Below are positions 41,847-51,380 of a stretch of 64,000 bases of DNA, piece after piece. Below the pieces are notes generated by a model. It made no database searches and was not told the DNA's origin. It saw nothing but the letters and a program-made list of their open reading frames with translations. Made by a program: the position numbers and the translations under genes. The number at the start of each line of letters is the position of its first letter. Position 1 is the stretch's first letter. Source of the DNA: Aneurinibacillus sp. REN35 (GTDB taxonomy: Bacteria; Bacillota; Bacilli; Aneurinibacillales; Aneurinibacillaceae); contig NZ_JBFTXJ020000018.1 of assembly GCF_041379945.2 (NCBI RefSeq), positions 1 to 64,000 of the forward strand. Direction: 5' to 3'.

Positions 41847-42233
41847 ATGACCGCAGGACAAGTTTTTGTACGCATATATAAGGAAGAAACAAAGCTTTTA
41901 GAAGATGCACGCCGATTACATAAGCACGGGTATAAGTCGGAAGATATTTTTATTATTGCCCATAGTGATGCCAAGCAGGATTGGCTTAATCTTCTTGCTG
42001 AGACAAACAATATTGATTGGGAGGAGATTGGCTTTAAAGATGCCATACTTAATGCATTCCGCTCAGAAGATAAAGTAGTACGTAATGAATTAATACACCT
42101 TGGACTTAGCGAGCATCAAGCAGACAAGTATGAAAAACAACTTGCCGAAGGCTGTGTATTGCTTATCGTACTTGATCGCCACGGCGCCACTCATCAGATT
42201 TTTGGAAAAGGGAGCGACATTTATGTCGTATAA
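41847..42233 (+). CDS. general stress protein 17M-like (YflT family)
   Basis: A 128-residue protein with the 17M-like stress domain: AGQVFVRIYKEETKLLEDARRLHKHGYKSEDIFIIAHSD at the start and a GLSEHQADKYEKQLAEGCVLLIV segment near 85-108. In Bacillus subtilis YflT/GSP17M is in the SigB regulon. Here I could not find a convincing SigB promoter upstream. AGGAGG precedes the ATG. Confidence 0.82.
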   Translation: MTAGQVFVRIYKEETKLLEDARRLHKHGYKSEDIFIIAHSDAKQDWLNLLAETNNIDWEEIGFKDAILNAFRSEDKVVRNELIHLGLSEHQADKYEKQLAEGCVLLIVLDRHGATHQIFGKGSDIYVV

Positions 42234-42245
42234 TCCTATTGTTTG

Positions 42246-42298
42246 AAAAAAAGGGGCTGTCCCATTCGTCTCATTCGACTTTTGGGACAGCCCCTTTT
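42246..42298. terminator. long bidirectional terminator
   Basis: Arms AAAAGGGGCTGTCCCA and GGGACAGCCCCTTTT enclose a 20-base loop. It separates the stress-protein gene from the converging glutamate transporter gene. Confidence 0.9.
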
Positions 42299-42312
42299 AC
42301 ATATGCATATTC

Positions 42313-43587
42313 TTAGTTGCTTTGTGCAGTGCGGCCAAAGTTTTCAAGATACTCATTGGCCTCTTCTTTATTAAATTGGCCTTCCCACTTCGACATAACA
42401 ATTGCTGCTACACTGTTACCTACTACGTTTACAACCGTGCGCATCATGTCAAGCAGACGGTCAATTCCCGCGATAAAGGCAAGACCTTCAATCGGAATTC
42501 CTACTGAACCAAGCGTTGCCAGAAGAACAACGAAGGAGAGTCCAGGTACGCCGGCAATCCCTTTGGATGTTAGCATCAGTACAAGCGCAAAGGTAATCTG
42601 CTGCGTGATGGATAAGTCAATGCCGTACATCTGTGCGATGAATATACCCGCAAGCGCTTGATACAGCGTACTACCATCTAAATTGAACGAGTAGCCAGTC
42701 GGAATAACGAAAGATACAATTCCTTTTGGACAGCCCATTTTCTCAAGCTTCTCCATAATACGCGGAAGTACTGCTTCACTACTTGCTGTAGAGTACGCAA
42801 GCAGGAGCTCTTCTTTCAGCATAACCATCAAGCGGAAGATGTTCACGCCTGCCCACTTGGAAATAATACCGAGAATAACAACAATGAAGAAAATCATTGT
42901 TAAATATACAATAATCATTAATTTGCCGAGCGGAATCAGCGACGAGAGACCGAATTTTGAAACGGTTACACCAATCAGTGCGAATACACCGAATGGAGCA
43001 AATTTCATAACCATATTGGTTAGATTAAACATTGTCTCTGCAATTAATTCAAAGAAATGAATGAGCGGCTTACCGCGTTCACCAAGCTTTGCTAAAGCCA
43101 GACCAAACATAACAGCGAAGAAGATAATCGCCAAATTGTTGCCGCTTGCCATCGCATCGACCACGTTTGTTGGTACGATGTTTACCAATGTTTCGGCAAA
43201 TCCGTGCGATTGCGTTTCTTGTGTTGTATTTACATACTTACTAATATCAGATTGTGCAAGGTTGTTCATATTAATGCCAGCGCCTGGTTGGAAGATGTTT
43301 GCTACCAACAGACCGATAATAATGGCAACCGTTGTGATCACTTCGAAATAAATAATCGTTTTACCACCCAGTCGTCCAAGGTTCTTTCCGGTACCAACAC
43401 CGGCTACCCCTACGATCAATGTAGAAATAATGATTGGTACAACGATCATTTTAATTAAATGAATAAAAATTGCTCCGATCGGGTCAAGAACGGCCGCTAC
43501 TTTCGGGTTACCATAGAAGATGGCCCCGACGGCGATACCTAAAATCAGACCGAGGAAAATCTGCCATACGAGTCCGAATTTTTTCAT
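42313..43587 (-). CDS. gltP: dicarboxylate/amino acid:cation symporter (GltP-like)
   Basis: A 424-residue DAACS transporter with eight helices and two re-entrant loops. The serine-rich hairpin AYSTASSEAVLPRIM (about 265-280), the GYSFNLDGSTLYQA block, and RLLDMMRTVVNVVGNSVAA near the C-terminus bind substrate and ions. GltP takes up glutamate or aspartate with protons; DctP-like dicarboxylate uptake cannot be excluded. It has no partner gene. Confidence 0.88.
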   Translation of the reverse strand: MKKFGLVWQIFLGLILGIAVGAIFYGNPKVAAVLDPIGAIFIHLIKMIVVPIIISTLIVGVAGVGTGKNLGRLGGKTIIYFEVITTVAIIIGLLVANIFQPGAGINMNNLAQSDISKYVNTTQETQSHGFAETLVNIVPTNVVDAMASGNNLAIIFFAVMFGLALAKLGERGKPLIHFFELIAETMFNLTNMVMKFAPFGVFALIGVTVSKFGLSSLIPLGKLMIIVYLTMIFFIVVILGIISKWAGVNIFRLMVMLKEELLLAYSTASSEAVLPRIMEKLEKMGCPKGIVSFVIPTGYSFNLDGSTLYQALAGIFIAQMYGIDLSITQQITFALVLMLTSKGIAGVPGLSFVVLLATLGSVGIPIEGLAFIAGIDRLLDMMRTVVNVVGNSVAAIVMSKWEGQFNKEEANEYLENFGRTAQSN

Positions 43588-43699
43588 TTTGTCACCGCTT
43601 TCATTGAGGATTTATTTAATTACGTTACTGGTTGATAAATTAAGTTTATTTTGGATCGACAAGATTCTACATGAAACTTCAAAAAGATTCATCGAAAAT

Positions 43700-43723
43700 A
43701 AAAAAACACCCGAATATCGGGTG
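43700..43723 (-). terminator. terminator of the ferritin-like gene
   Basis: Arms CACCCGA (43707-43713) and TCGGGTG (43717-43723), followed on the minus strand by seven T. Confidence 0.85.
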
Positions 43724-43742
43724 AAATTACAGGTAATCTTTC

Positions 43743-44270
43743 CTATTTATTCTTTGCATACAAATAATTGTATTTTGAAGCATGCTTTACTTCATCCGTA
43801 AGAATTTCAAACACCATATTTTTAAATACCTTATAGGGAACCATAAAGTAAATCCTTCGATATAATTCTACCGCACTCAATTCACCAAACAACGCTTTCT
43901 GGATACCGTTTAGATAACTTGTCGGCTTCTCAAAAGGCTCACTGCTGCTTGCTTCGATCATCTGCCCTGTTAGCGTATAGTATATCTGCTTGAACATCCG
44001 GCGGTGCCTGCGCTCATCATTACGGATAGATGTAATAATATCAATATCTTCTTGTGATGGGGCATTCTGAATTAAATAGTCATAAAACAGTTCATCGTTG
44101 CGCTCCCCCTGTACCGCCTTTTGCAACAGTGGCAGTACTGCCTGCTGATTTGTCTGATACATCGCATACGAATTTGTCTGCATACTAGGCGTCTGCTGTT
44201 GCATCATCTGTGTCATTGGCGGACGATACATAATTGGCTGATAACTGCCGGCAGCATAAAATGGTAGCAT
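43743..44270 (-). CDS. ferritin-like domain protein with proline/glutamine-rich N-terminus
   Basis: A 175-residue protein. The first 45 residues are rich in Pro, Gln, Met and Tyr, as in spore coat-associated proteins. The rest is a ferritin-like bundle with candidate metal ligands in GERNDELFY, NDERRHRRMF, GELSAVELYRR and DEVKHASKYN, i.e. two ExxH-like pairs plus two Glu. A di-iron site is therefore plausible. It may act in the spore coat or in iron handling; the sequence does not decide. It is monocistronic. Confidence 0.75.
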   Translation of the reverse strand: MLPFYAAGSYQPIMYRPPMTQMMQQQTPSMQTNSYAMYQTNQQAVLPLLQKAVQGERNDELFYDYLIQNAPSQEDIDIITSIRNDERRHRRMFKQIYYTLTGQMIEASSSEPFEKPTSYLNGIQKALFGELSAVELYRRIYFMVPYKVFKNMVFEILTDEVKHASKYNYLYAKNK

Positions 44271-44320
44271 CCTGCTTCCTCCTTCAGCTTACAATATCCC
44301 TTCATTGTATGCAGAAAGAG

Positions 44321-44358
44321 AAAAAGCGCCATAAGCAACATCGCTTAGACGCTTTTTT
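44321..44358 (-). terminator. terminator of ispG
   Basis: Arms AAAAAGCG and CGCTTTTT with an inner GCTT/AAGC helix, followed by T runs on the minus strand. Confidence 0.82.
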
Positions 44359-44369
44359 TACTTTCCTGT

Positions 44370-45473
44370 TTATTGCATATGCGCGGGACGCGGCAGGGAG
44401 CCGGTGCGACGATAAATGTCTGCTAATTCATCGATTTCTTTTTTCAACTCTTCGACAAGCTTATCTTCCGGAATCTTACGTGCGATTTCACCATGCTTGA
44501 ACAGCAAGCCTTCACCGCGTGCTCCTGCGATGCCAATATCGGCTTCACGCGCTTCTCCCGGGCCGTTGACCGCACAGCCAAGTACCGCCACTTTGATTGG
44601 TGCCTTAATCGCTGCAATGTAATCTTCAATCTCGTTGGCAACTGAGATTAAGTCAATCTCAATCCTACCGCATGTCGGGCAGGAGATTAACGTGGCGGCA
44701 TCAGATAAAAGCCCGAATGTCTTCAGCAACTCGCGCCCTACCTTAATTTCTTCTACCGGATCTGCGCTAAGAGAGACGCGCATCGTTGATCCAATACCTT
44801 GCGCAAGCAGTGTACCGAGCCCTGCAGCACTTTTTACCGTACCGGCAAATAATGTACCTGCTTCCGTAATGCCCAAGTGTAGCGGATAATTAAATGCGGC
44901 GGCAGCTTTCTGATACGCTTCAATCGCAAGCGGTACATTAGACGCCTTCAGCGATACGATAATATCATGAAAATCAAGTTCCTCAAGAATGGAGATATGG
45001 TGCAGGGCGCTCTCCACCATCGCCTCTGCTGTTGGATAGCCGTATTTCTCAAGCAGATGCTTCTCAAGCGAACCTGCGTTCACACCGATCCGAATCGGCA
45101 CTCCGTGCGCTTTGCAGGCACGAACCACTTCTTCTACCTTCTCCCGCCGGCCAATATTGCCGGGATTGATCCGCACTTTATCAATACCGTTCTCAATCGC
45201 TTTGAGTGCAAGCTTATAGTCAAAATGAATATCAGAAACGAGCGGGATCGAAATATTCTGCTTGATCTCCTTGATCGCTTCCGCCGCTTCCATATTGTTT
45301 ACAGTCACACGGACAATCTGGCAGCCCGCTTCTTCAAGACGGTGAATCTGTTCTACCGTCGCGGCTACGTCTGCGGTCTTGGTCGTTGTCATGCTTTGCA
45401 CAATAACTTGATCGCTTCCGCCGATTGTTAAATTCCCAACCTTTACAGGTCTGGTCTGTGTACGATGATACAT
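44370..45473 (-). CDS. ispG: 4-hydroxy-3-methylbut-2-enyl diphosphate synthase IspG (GcpE)
   Basis: A 367-residue enzyme of the methylerythritol phosphate pathway that reduces MEcPP to HMBPP. The TIM-barrel start [29 protein letters not shown]-type segment and VRVTVNN are present. The [4Fe-4S] ligands are in SCPTCGR and [10 protein letters not shown], with Glu in the GPGEA segment. The short bacterial form without the plant insertion is seen. It stands alone; the cell thus makes isoprenoids by this pathway. Confidence 0.96.
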   Translation of the reverse strand: MYHRTQTRPVKVGNLTIGGSDQVIVQSMTTTKTADVAATVEQIHRLEEAGCQIVRVTVNNMEAAEAIKEIKQNISIPLVSDIHFDYKLALKAIENGIDKVRINPGNIGRREKVEEVVRACKAHGVPIRIGVNAGSLEKHLLEKYGYPTAEAMVESALHHISILEELDFHDIIVSLKASNVPLAIEAYQKAAAAFNYPLHLGITEAGTLFAGTVKSAAGLGTLLAQGIGSTMRVSLSADPVEEIKVGRELLKTFGLLSDAATLISCPTCGRIEIDLISVANEIEDYIAAIKAPIKVAVLGCAVNGPGEAREADIGIAGARGEGLLFKHGEIARKIPEDKLVEELKKEIDELADIYRRTGSLPRPAHMQ

Positions 45474-45581
45474 CTCTTTGGCTCCTTTATTAGGATAGAT
45501 TTGTTGCTCACCTGTTTTATCTTATCATAAAAACAAAAGAGCGAGAATGCATCATCTGTATGTTATCTACACTCATCTAAC

Positions 45582-45779
45582 CTAGCCTTCGAACAATCGG
45601 CTGAGATCTACACCTCGCTCCTGTAAAATCTGCCGCAGCACTTGCTTATGCTGCTGCTCCGTATATGTATTCATACCAAGCGTCAGCGCCGCCGACATTT
45701 CAATATCATATAGAATGTCTTCTAGCTCACTTGTAGACAGGACATTATAACGGTCATATAAACTCTTCATCTCGCTCAT
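45582..45779 (-). CDS. small helical protein, unknown function
   Basis: A protein of about 65 residues that starts at ATG 45779 behind GGAGG; the in-frame ATG at 45791 touches the GGAGG and is too close. It is predicted to be two or three helices with acidic and Gln-rich patches (SELEDILYDIEM; EQQHKQVLRQILQERGVDLSRLF). No family is recognised. It starts 43 bases from the phosphatase-like gene end and is not clearly linked to it. Confidence 0.55.
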   Translation of the reverse strand: MSEMKSLYDRYNVLSTSELEDILYDIEMSAALTLGMNTYTEQQHKQVLRQILQERGVDLSRLFEG

Positions 45780-45834
45780 ATTTGGTTTCATCCTCCAATT
45801 TCACATGTTTTCTTTCTATTACTATATGTGCTGC

Positions 45835-46371
45835 TTATGTTGAGCGTTCGCTCGTACCAATAAGCGAAACAACCGCTTCATAAAGTGAGCCAAAGATATA
45901 ATCCGGCTGTGGGCTTTTGTTCTGTAAATTCTCTTTACTAATATAGATGGTTTGCAGACCAGCCCGATGCCCAGCCTGAACATCTGTATAGAAATCTCCT
46001 ACCATATAACTCTGTGCAGGATCAATCTCATGACGCTTCATCAGATCAAGCAGCATCCCTGGCTCAGGCTTACGGCAGGCACATCCTTGCTTCGGCTTGT
46101 GTGTGCAAGCCACGATCTCAACCAACCTACCACCCGCCTCTACAATGGCTTCATCCATATGCTGATGAATCTCATCGAGCGCTTCCTGCTTCATAAACCC
46201 CAATCCGACCCCACCTTGATTGGTTACCACAAATACGCTGTATCCGGATTCATGAAGCATGCGAATGGCTTCAAGCGCACCGGACATAAATAAAAATTGC
46301 CCTACATGGTTAATCGGGTGCGGATTTTCATTAATAACTCCATCCCGATCGAGAAAGAACGCCTTCTTCAC
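45835..46371 (-). CDS. HAD-IIIA phosphatase (GmhB/HisB-N like)
   Basis: A 178-residue HAD-superfamily phosphatase. The nucleophile motif FLDRDGVIN (6-14), VVTNQGGVGLG (48-58), and MVGDFYTDVQAGHRAGL (122-138) are the three catalytic motifs. A zinc-loop CTHKPKQGCACRKPEPG is typical of D-glycero-manno-heptose-1,7-bisphosphate 7-phosphatases. No heptose synthesis genes are near, so the substrate could be another sugar or histidinol phosphate. Confidence 0.87.
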   Translation of the reverse strand: MKKAFFLDRDGVINENPHPINHVGQFLFMSGALEAIRMLHESGYSVFVVTNQGGVGLGFMKQEALDEIHQHMDEAIVEAGGRLVEIVACTHKPKQGCACRKPEPGMLLDLMKRHEIDPAQSYMVGDFYTDVQAGHRAGLQTIYISKENLQNKSPQPDYIFGSLYEAVVSLIGTSERST

Positions 46372-46536
46372 GATTTCACTCCTTTATACCCGGTTCATAA
46401 GATACACAACCGTTTTATAAGCTACAAAAAATTCACAATTATCACATACACTTCCCAATATTTGAGATATCATATGCTATAATAAATATGACATCAGGAT
46501 GCACATGACAAATCATCGCGAAAGGAGTCTTCTGCC

Positions 46537-46788
46537 ATGGAAGACAAGTATATCTGTAAATGCGGAATGTATACGTACCATTGCGAATGCTTGCCTGCTG
46601 CGCCTTATTATGATGATGTGCTTCACCAACTTACGCATGGACATGAAACCGTTGTCAGCGAAGAGGAGATTACAACCATCCTGCGTCTCATCCCCAAGCA
46701 AAAAAAGGCACGCTTAGTTCTGCATCCTGTGCAAAACGGTTACTATTCCATGCAAGTGATACATGAATCACCGCTGCCCCATAGATAA
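46537..46788 (+). CDS. small protein with N-terminal Cys/His cluster
   Basis: An 83-residue protein. The N-terminus has ICKCGMYTYHCECLP, five candidate metal ligands in 15 residues, which may bind zinc. The rest is a small alpha/beta domain with a basic stretch KQKKARL. GAAAGGAG lies ahead of the ATG. No family is recognised. It is divergent from the HAD phosphatase gene and ends in its own terminator. Confidence 0.6.
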   Translation: MEDKYICKCGMYTYHCECLPAAPYYDDVLHQLTHGHETVVSEEEITTILRLIPKQKKARLVLHPVQNGYYSMQVIHESPLPHR

Positions 46789-46799
46789 GGTTTACATGA

Positions 46800-46826
46800 A
46801 TAAGCCCGGCCCATGTGCCGGGCTTA
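46800..46826 (+). terminator. terminator of the small Cys-rich gene
   Basis: Arms AAGCCCGGC and GCCGGGCTT around CCATGT, followed by ATTCTA; the T tract is short. Confidence 0.65.
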
Positions 46827-46878
46827 TTCTATACTTTTCCTCATTCTTTTTACTTTTATTTATCCTCTGAGTATGGCA

Positions 46879-46907
46879 AAAGCCGCTCCGCATACAGCGG
46901 AACGACT
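46879..46907 (-). terminator. weak hairpin after the CoA-transferase gene
   Basis: Short arms CCGCT and AGCGG followed by TTTTG on the minus strand, 11 bases beyond the stop codon. Confidence 0.4.
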
Positions 46908-46917
46908 TCTTGTGGTA

Positions 46918-48207
46918 CTATAATAAACCGAATTTCTTCGCTTCAAACTCCAACTCTTCACGGAATTTTGGATGCGAGATGGCGAGTAGCTCTCTGGTAC
47001 GCTGCGCAATACTTTTACCACGCATGCTCGCTACCCCATATTCTGTAACAATATGGTCTACATCATTCTTGGATGTAGTTACCGCAGAACCGATGGTCAA
47101 TTGAGGTCGAATGCGGGAGATTGACTCATCGCGCGTTGTAGAATGCAGGCAGATGAACCCCTTTCCATTCTTGGCAAATCGAGCGCCCCGCGCAAAATCA
47201 GCCTGTCCGCCGCTTGAACTGTAATAGCGCCCAGCAATCGTTTCGGATGCGCACTGCCCCATGAAATCGACTTCTGTTGTCGCATTAATTGAAATCATAT
47301 TGTCTTCCTGAGCAATGATGCGCGGGTCATTCACATAATCGACCGGCAGCATTTCCACTCCTGTATTCTCATCAATGAAATCATACAGTTTTTTAGAACC
47401 AAGCGCGAACGTACCCACGATTTTTCCGGCATGTGTCTTTTTTTCAATTCCATTAACAACACCTTTTTCCGCCAGGTCTACTACACCATCCGTTAGAAGT
47501 TCTGTATGAATCCCTAAATTTTTATGATTCTGCAAGAAACCAATGATTGCATTAGGAATTGCCCCAATGCCCGCCTGCAGTGTAGCACCGTTTTGAATGC
47601 GTTCTACCACATGAGCAGCAATGCGACGGTCAATCTCTGTAATTTTTGGCTCCTTCGCTTCATGCAGGGGATAATCAACGTCAATATAACCAAGAACCTG
47701 GCTGATGTGCACCTGATTGGCACCAAACGTACGCGGCATATTCGGATTCACTTCCAGGAAAAACGGCACTTTGCCGATGAAGGAAGCAACATAATCTGCT
47801 TGTGTACCGAGTGAGAAGTAACCATGTTCATCCATAGGCGCTGCTGCTGCTAGAATCATAGATGCCTTTGTTGTCTCTTTAAGCAAGCGCGGTACTTCAT
47901 GAAAATGATTGGGAACAAGCTCACATTCTCCGGCAAGAAACGCTTTGCGTGAAGCACCACTCAAAAAATAGGCCACATGGCGCAAATGATCTCCACATTT
48001 GCCATAAATGTAGTCACGCTCTTTCAACGCATGCATCTGATGAATACGTACACCGCTAAAACGTTCCGCGTGCTTCTCAATTGTATCAAGAAGCACAATC
48101 GGCTCTCCATTGGCGAGTGGGACAATCAGATCGTCTCCGCTGTTTATATAGCCCAGTACATCCTCCGGCGTCTTGCGCTTGCTCTCCATATCAAGTAGTT
48201 GATTCAT
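46918..48207 (-). CDS. acetyl-CoA hydrolase/CoA-transferase family protein (4-hydroxybutyrate CoA-transferase type)
   Basis: A 429-residue class I CoA-transferase with both halves in one chain. Family blocks are SGDDLIVPLANGEP, GATLQAGIGAIPNAI and TELLTDGVVDLAEKGVV, then ATTEVDFMGQCASETIAGRYYSSSGGQADFARGA, which holds the catalytic Glu. It moves CoA between acetate and butyrate, 4-hydroxybutyrate or similar acids. It is monocistronic with a weak hairpin at its 3' end. Confidence 0.9.
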   Translation of the reverse strand: MNQLLDMESKRKTPEDVLGYINSGDDLIVPLANGEPIVLLDTIEKHAERFSGVRIHQMHALKERDYIYGKCGDHLRHVAYFLSGASRKAFLAGECELVPNHFHEVPRLLKETTKASMILAAAAPMDEHGYFSLGTQADYVASFIGKVPFFLEVNPNMPRTFGANQVHISQVLGYIDVDYPLHEAKEPKITEIDRRIAAHVVERIQNGATLQAGIGAIPNAIIGFLQNHKNLGIHTELLTDGVVDLAEKGVVNGIEKKTHAGKIVGTFALGSKKLYDFIDENTGVEMLPVDYVNDPRIIAQEDNMISINATTEVDFMGQCASETIAGRYYSSSGGQADFARGARFAKNGKGFICLHSTTRDESISRIRPQLTIGSAVTTSKNDVDHIVTEYGVASMRGKSIAQRTRELLAISHPKFREELEFEAKKFGLL

Positions 48208-48300
48208 GCATTAAACCTCCGCTATATATTCCCTTACCTTTACCCATAATAAAGGCCAATTTTACCAAGAGCAAGAGAGAATTCTGTCAAATATATGAAA

Positions 48301-48330
48301 AGTCCATCCCGGTGCGATCCAGGATGGACT
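48301..48330 (-). terminator. terminator of speH
   Basis: Perfect arms AGTCCATCC and GGATGGACT around a 12-base loop, followed on the minus strand by TTTTC. It lies 9 bases after the speH stop codon. Confidence 0.85.
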
Positions 48331-48339
48331 CTTGTTTAC

Positions 48340-48750
48340 CTAATTTTTGTATGCATCTTGCTTCTGTTTGAGTACGTCCGCTTCTACAACTTCCATCTCA
48401 CCTACGCCGCGAATGAGCTTGCGAGCATAGCTCTTTTTCGGCTTCAGAACATTTACCATGTATTCGATGGCAAGCTCAGGATCTACCGTATCGCCGCACG
48501 TATAGCAATCCAATGCGGCAAATCCTCGTTCTGGGTACGTATGAATGGAAATATGGCTTTCCGATAACAGAACCAGTACCGTTGCGCCCTGTGGTTCAAA
48601 TTGCTTCGCTTGCACGGATAAAACCGTTGCTCCACAGGCTTCCGCAGCTTCGACGAGGTGATGCTGCAGATATTCCGCACTGTTCAATTTCTCAAAATCA
48701 ACACCCCAAGTATCAATCGCAACATGTCTTCCGAAAGTAGAATATTCCAT
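48340..48750 (-). CDS. speH: S-adenosylmethionine decarboxylase proenzyme SpeH
   Basis: A 136-residue proenzyme of the short bacterial type that cleaves itself to make a pyruvoyl group and then decarboxylates SAM for spermidine synthesis. The cleavage site is in SESHISIH, with S65 becoming the pyruvoyl residue; H70 and C85 (in CYTCGD) are the catalytic partners. ATG 48750 is chosen because the family starts there and a GGAGGGGGG site lies just upstream; the longer in-frame reading is not supported. speE is not in the window. Confidence 0.95.
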   Translation of the reverse strand: MEYSTFGRHVAIDTWGVDFEKLNSAEYLQHHLVEAAEACGATVLSVQAKQFEPQGATVLVLLSESHISIHTYPERGFAALDCYTCGDTVDPELAIEYMVNVLKPKKSYARKLIRGVGEMEVVEADVLKQKQDAYKN

Positions 48751-48944
48751 CTTCCGGTCCCCCCTCCTAGCAATTTCATGTTCAAAACTCTCGCTAGGAC
48801 CTACGTCATTCACTTTATTTCGAGGAGAAACTTCCTTGAGTGAATCCTGGTTCCTATTTTGTTCACAACAAGGAGAATATATCATGTTTCTACAATTTAT
48901 GCAATGCATTTTTGCTATTTCTTGGAGAATGCTTGTATAGTATT

Positions 48945-49532
48945 CTACGCTTCTGCTACAAATAACTGATGAGAGAGCTTCTCTAACTGACGATCGACGT
49001 CTTCTGTGGACAGATGAGCAGCAAGACGGCCATTGCGGAAATCAAGCAGTTGATCAATCTGTACCCGAAGCCATGCAATCTGGTCCTCCACTCCTCTCGC
49101 TTCAAAGAGACGCTGAAGGTCTCCTACCGTATCCCGGTATTCAAATACAAGCGATTGACTATCGCCTTTTTGCTCAATGATTTTCATTACTTTTCCTTCG
49201 TTGTAATGATAGATCATCGTATATGACGGATAGACACGGTGGACAACTGCGCTTCCTTTGAAGCGGCGTACAGCTTGTCGCATATGGTTGGCTAATTTCG
49301 CATCCCGGATGGTATAGCCGCCCTCAAAGGTATAGGTGGCACCAACCAGTTTAAAGGACAGGGGAATCAGGCGCTCCCTATCAAATAACACGATTTCTTT
49401 CTCGCCGTTCTCATACACTCGAACTTCTGATTTAAACTCTCCGGTTTGAAACATTTCGATAAAAGACTGCAGCTGTAATGTGCTTAACTCAAGGACAAGT
49501 TTCTTGTATTCGGTGGCTACTCGTTGAGCCAT
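48945..49532 (-). CDS. conserved-type protein of unknown function, DNA-hairpin-poor locus
   Basis: A 195-residue soluble protein starting at ATG 49532 behind GGAGAG. It is mixed beta/alpha: a helical start (MAQRVATEYKKLVLELSTLQ), several beta strands with a conserved-looking EVRVYENGEKEIVLFDRERLIPLSF segment, then a C-terminal helical part with LEARGVEDQIAWLRVQIDQLLDF. I do not recognise the family. It lies alone between speH and hom. Confidence 0.65.
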   Translation of the reverse strand: MAQRVATEYKKLVLELSTLQLQSFIEMFQTGEFKSEVRVYENGEKEIVLFDRERLIPLSFKLVGATYTFEGGYTIRDAKLANHMRQAVRRFKGSAVVHRVYPSYTMIYHYNEGKVMKIIEQKGDSQSLVFEYRDTVGDLQRLFEARGVEDQIAWLRVQIDQLLDFRNGRLAAHLSTEDVDRQLEKLSHQLFVAEA

Positions 49533-49781
49533 ACAAATCTCTCCTATACATTTTTTCCTGCTGCTATTTATTATACCGAAAATCCATAACCATTCTCCAA
49601 TCGCCTGTGCTATAGAAATAGAGAGTTTTTTATAGTTATAGAGAGATAAACGCTCTATATGGCGATTGATTCTTGCTGACATACGTTATATTATGAAAAA
49701 TTACATTTTACTTTGTCTCGCGCACATTTTCGCCGTATTTATCCTTTCCACACAAACAAAGCACATATTCACAGCACATGA

Positions 49782-51083
49782 TTATCGAGAAAGGGTCACA
49801 CCCGCTTCTTCGATAGCGACAGCAAGGCTGTCATCGAGAATCGCACGAAGACGAAGCGAAGCCCCTACATGATCGGCAAACGCCTGCAGCACTTGTCTAT
49901 CGGCTCCACTAAGTATCGCCGCGATATATGTGCCTTCTTTTGTTTGAAGTGTGTCCACTGCATGCAGAAAGCCGGCTTCCGCAGATAAGAATGAAAGAAT
50001 CCGTTGCTTTGCTGAATCCTCAGCCTGCTGCGGTACTTCGTACAATGCCACCACCGATGCAACGTGCCGTACATCCTGCGCTTCTTCTTTTACCGTACGC
50101 ACGTCCCGATCCGGCACAAATGTCGTTTTGCGCACGGCATTCAAAATATCCTCAACCATCGCACTTCCTGTCGGAAGCATACCTGCCCCTTTGCCTGTAA
50201 ATAATAAATCGCCTACCACATCGCCGCTCACATATACCGCATTGTACTCATTCTTCACGCCAGCTAGTTGATGTCCGTATGGTACGAGTGTCGGAGCAAC
50301 ACGCAGGTCATAGCCGGAACCTCTCTCTTCTGCTGCTGCAAGCAGCTTGATCCGATAGCCAAGCTTTCCGTATAATTCAATCTCTTCTCCTGTAATGGAC
50401 GTAATACCAATCCGCTCGCTGCCAATGGCCTGTGCATCGACACCAAAGCACAGACGTGCGATGATTTGGATTTTATTGAACGCATCATGTCCCTCCACAT
50501 CAGCCGTCGGATCGGCTTCTGCAAATCCAAGCGCCTGCGCCTGCGCCAGCACATCATCATATGGTTGCTGTTCTTCTTCCATCTTGGTTAGAATGTAATT
50601 GGTCGTTCCATTTAAAATACCGTATATACGTGTAATACGGTTTGCATTCAGCAGTTGGCTGAGCACATTGAGAATCGGGATGCCGCCGCCTACGCTTGCC
50701 TCATACAGAAGGGAGACTTGCTGCGCTTCTGCCCTATCATGCAGGTGCGCACCATATGCCGCGATCAATTCCTTATTCGCGGATACGATATGGCACTTAC
50801 GGCTGATCGCTTCTTCCATATAGCCAAGAGCTGGGTCAAGCCCACCCATCGCATCCACCACAATGTCAGCCCCCCTCTCCCAGATTTCTTCAATGTCTGT
50901 CGTAAGTAGATGGTGGGGCACTTCTACTTGCCGCGGCTTCTTACGATCACGCACCAATACACCTACCACTTCAAAGCGTGCGCCTGTCTGCCTCTCAATC
51001 CGTTGTGCATGTGTACGCAGAATCGTCACAATGCCGGACCCCACTGTTCCCAGCCCAAGTAGAGCAATCTTCCATGTCTTCAT
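49782..51083 (-). CDS. hom: homoserine dehydrogenase
   Basis: A 433-residue homoserine dehydrogenase with a C-terminal ACT domain. The NAD(P)-binding GLGTVGSGIV occupies residues 10-19, followed by the catalytic block with the GTTNYIL and GFAEADPTADVEGHDAFNK motifs. The last 80 residues (VPQQAEDSAKQRILSF...) are the ACT domain for threonine feedback. It reduces aspartate semialdehyde to homoserine, leading to methionine and threonine. It follows a SAM-I riboswitch that would shut it down when SAM is plentiful, so its regulation is tied to methionine. Confidence 0.95.
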   Translation of the reverse strand: MKTWKIALLGLGTVGSGIVTILRTHAQRIERQTGARFEVVGVLVRDRKKPRQVEVPHHLLTTDIEEIWERGADIVVDAMGGLDPALGYMEEAISRKCHIVSANKELIAAYGAHLHDRAEAQQVSLLYEASVGGGIPILNVLSQLLNANRITRIYGILNGTTNYILTKMEEEQQPYDDVLAQAQALGFAEADPTADVEGHDAFNKIQIIARLCFGVDAQAIGSERIGITSITGEEIELYGKLGYRIKLLAAAEERGSGYDLRVAPTLVPYGHQLAGVKNEYNAVYVSGDVVGDLLFTGKGAGMLPTGSAMVEDILNAVRKTTFVPDRDVRTVKEEAQDVRHVASVVALYEVPQQAEDSAKQRILSFLSAEAGFLHAVDTLQTKEGTYIAAILSGADRQVLQAFADHVGASLRLRAILDDSLAVAIEEAGVTLSR

Positions 51084-51132
51084 CTATGTTTCCTCCTCTG
51101 TTTTTTGTTTTCGCTTATGTATAATGCCATAT

Positions 51133-51303
51133 AAAAAAACCCTCTTCCGGAGAAGAGGGTTGGATGCATAATGTACCAGGTCCTCCTCTCATCTGCCAAA
51201 GCATCAACTATGCTTTGATGGAATTAGCACCTTTCAGGCAGCGCCTGCGGTTGCTGAAGCTTCATCGGGCCATATCCCTCCGCTTCTCTAGATAAGAGTG
51301 TCT
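51133..51303 (-). promoter_or_regulatory. SAM-I (S-box) riboswitch with terminator
   Basis: On the minus strand the stretch contains the S-box core: GGAGGGATATGGCCCGATGAAGC, CAGCAACC and AGGTGCTAATTCC, in the conserved order and spacing. A final terminator stem AACCCTCTT/AAGAGGGTT (51140-51161) is followed by seven T (51133-51139). SAM binding should favour the terminator and stop hom expression. The hom start codon lies 50 bases beyond it. Confidence 0.93.
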
Positions 51304-51380
51304 TACTGTTATTCATTTGTTTGAATTGTAAATTATCCTACCTTGTTTTCTTAGAAATGTCAAACTTAAACTCAACCTTA

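Noticed and set aside
49533-49781. Inverted repeats around ATAGAGAG between the unknown gene and hom
   Set aside because: Pairing is imperfect and A/T-rich with no T tract at the right distance; not called as a terminator.
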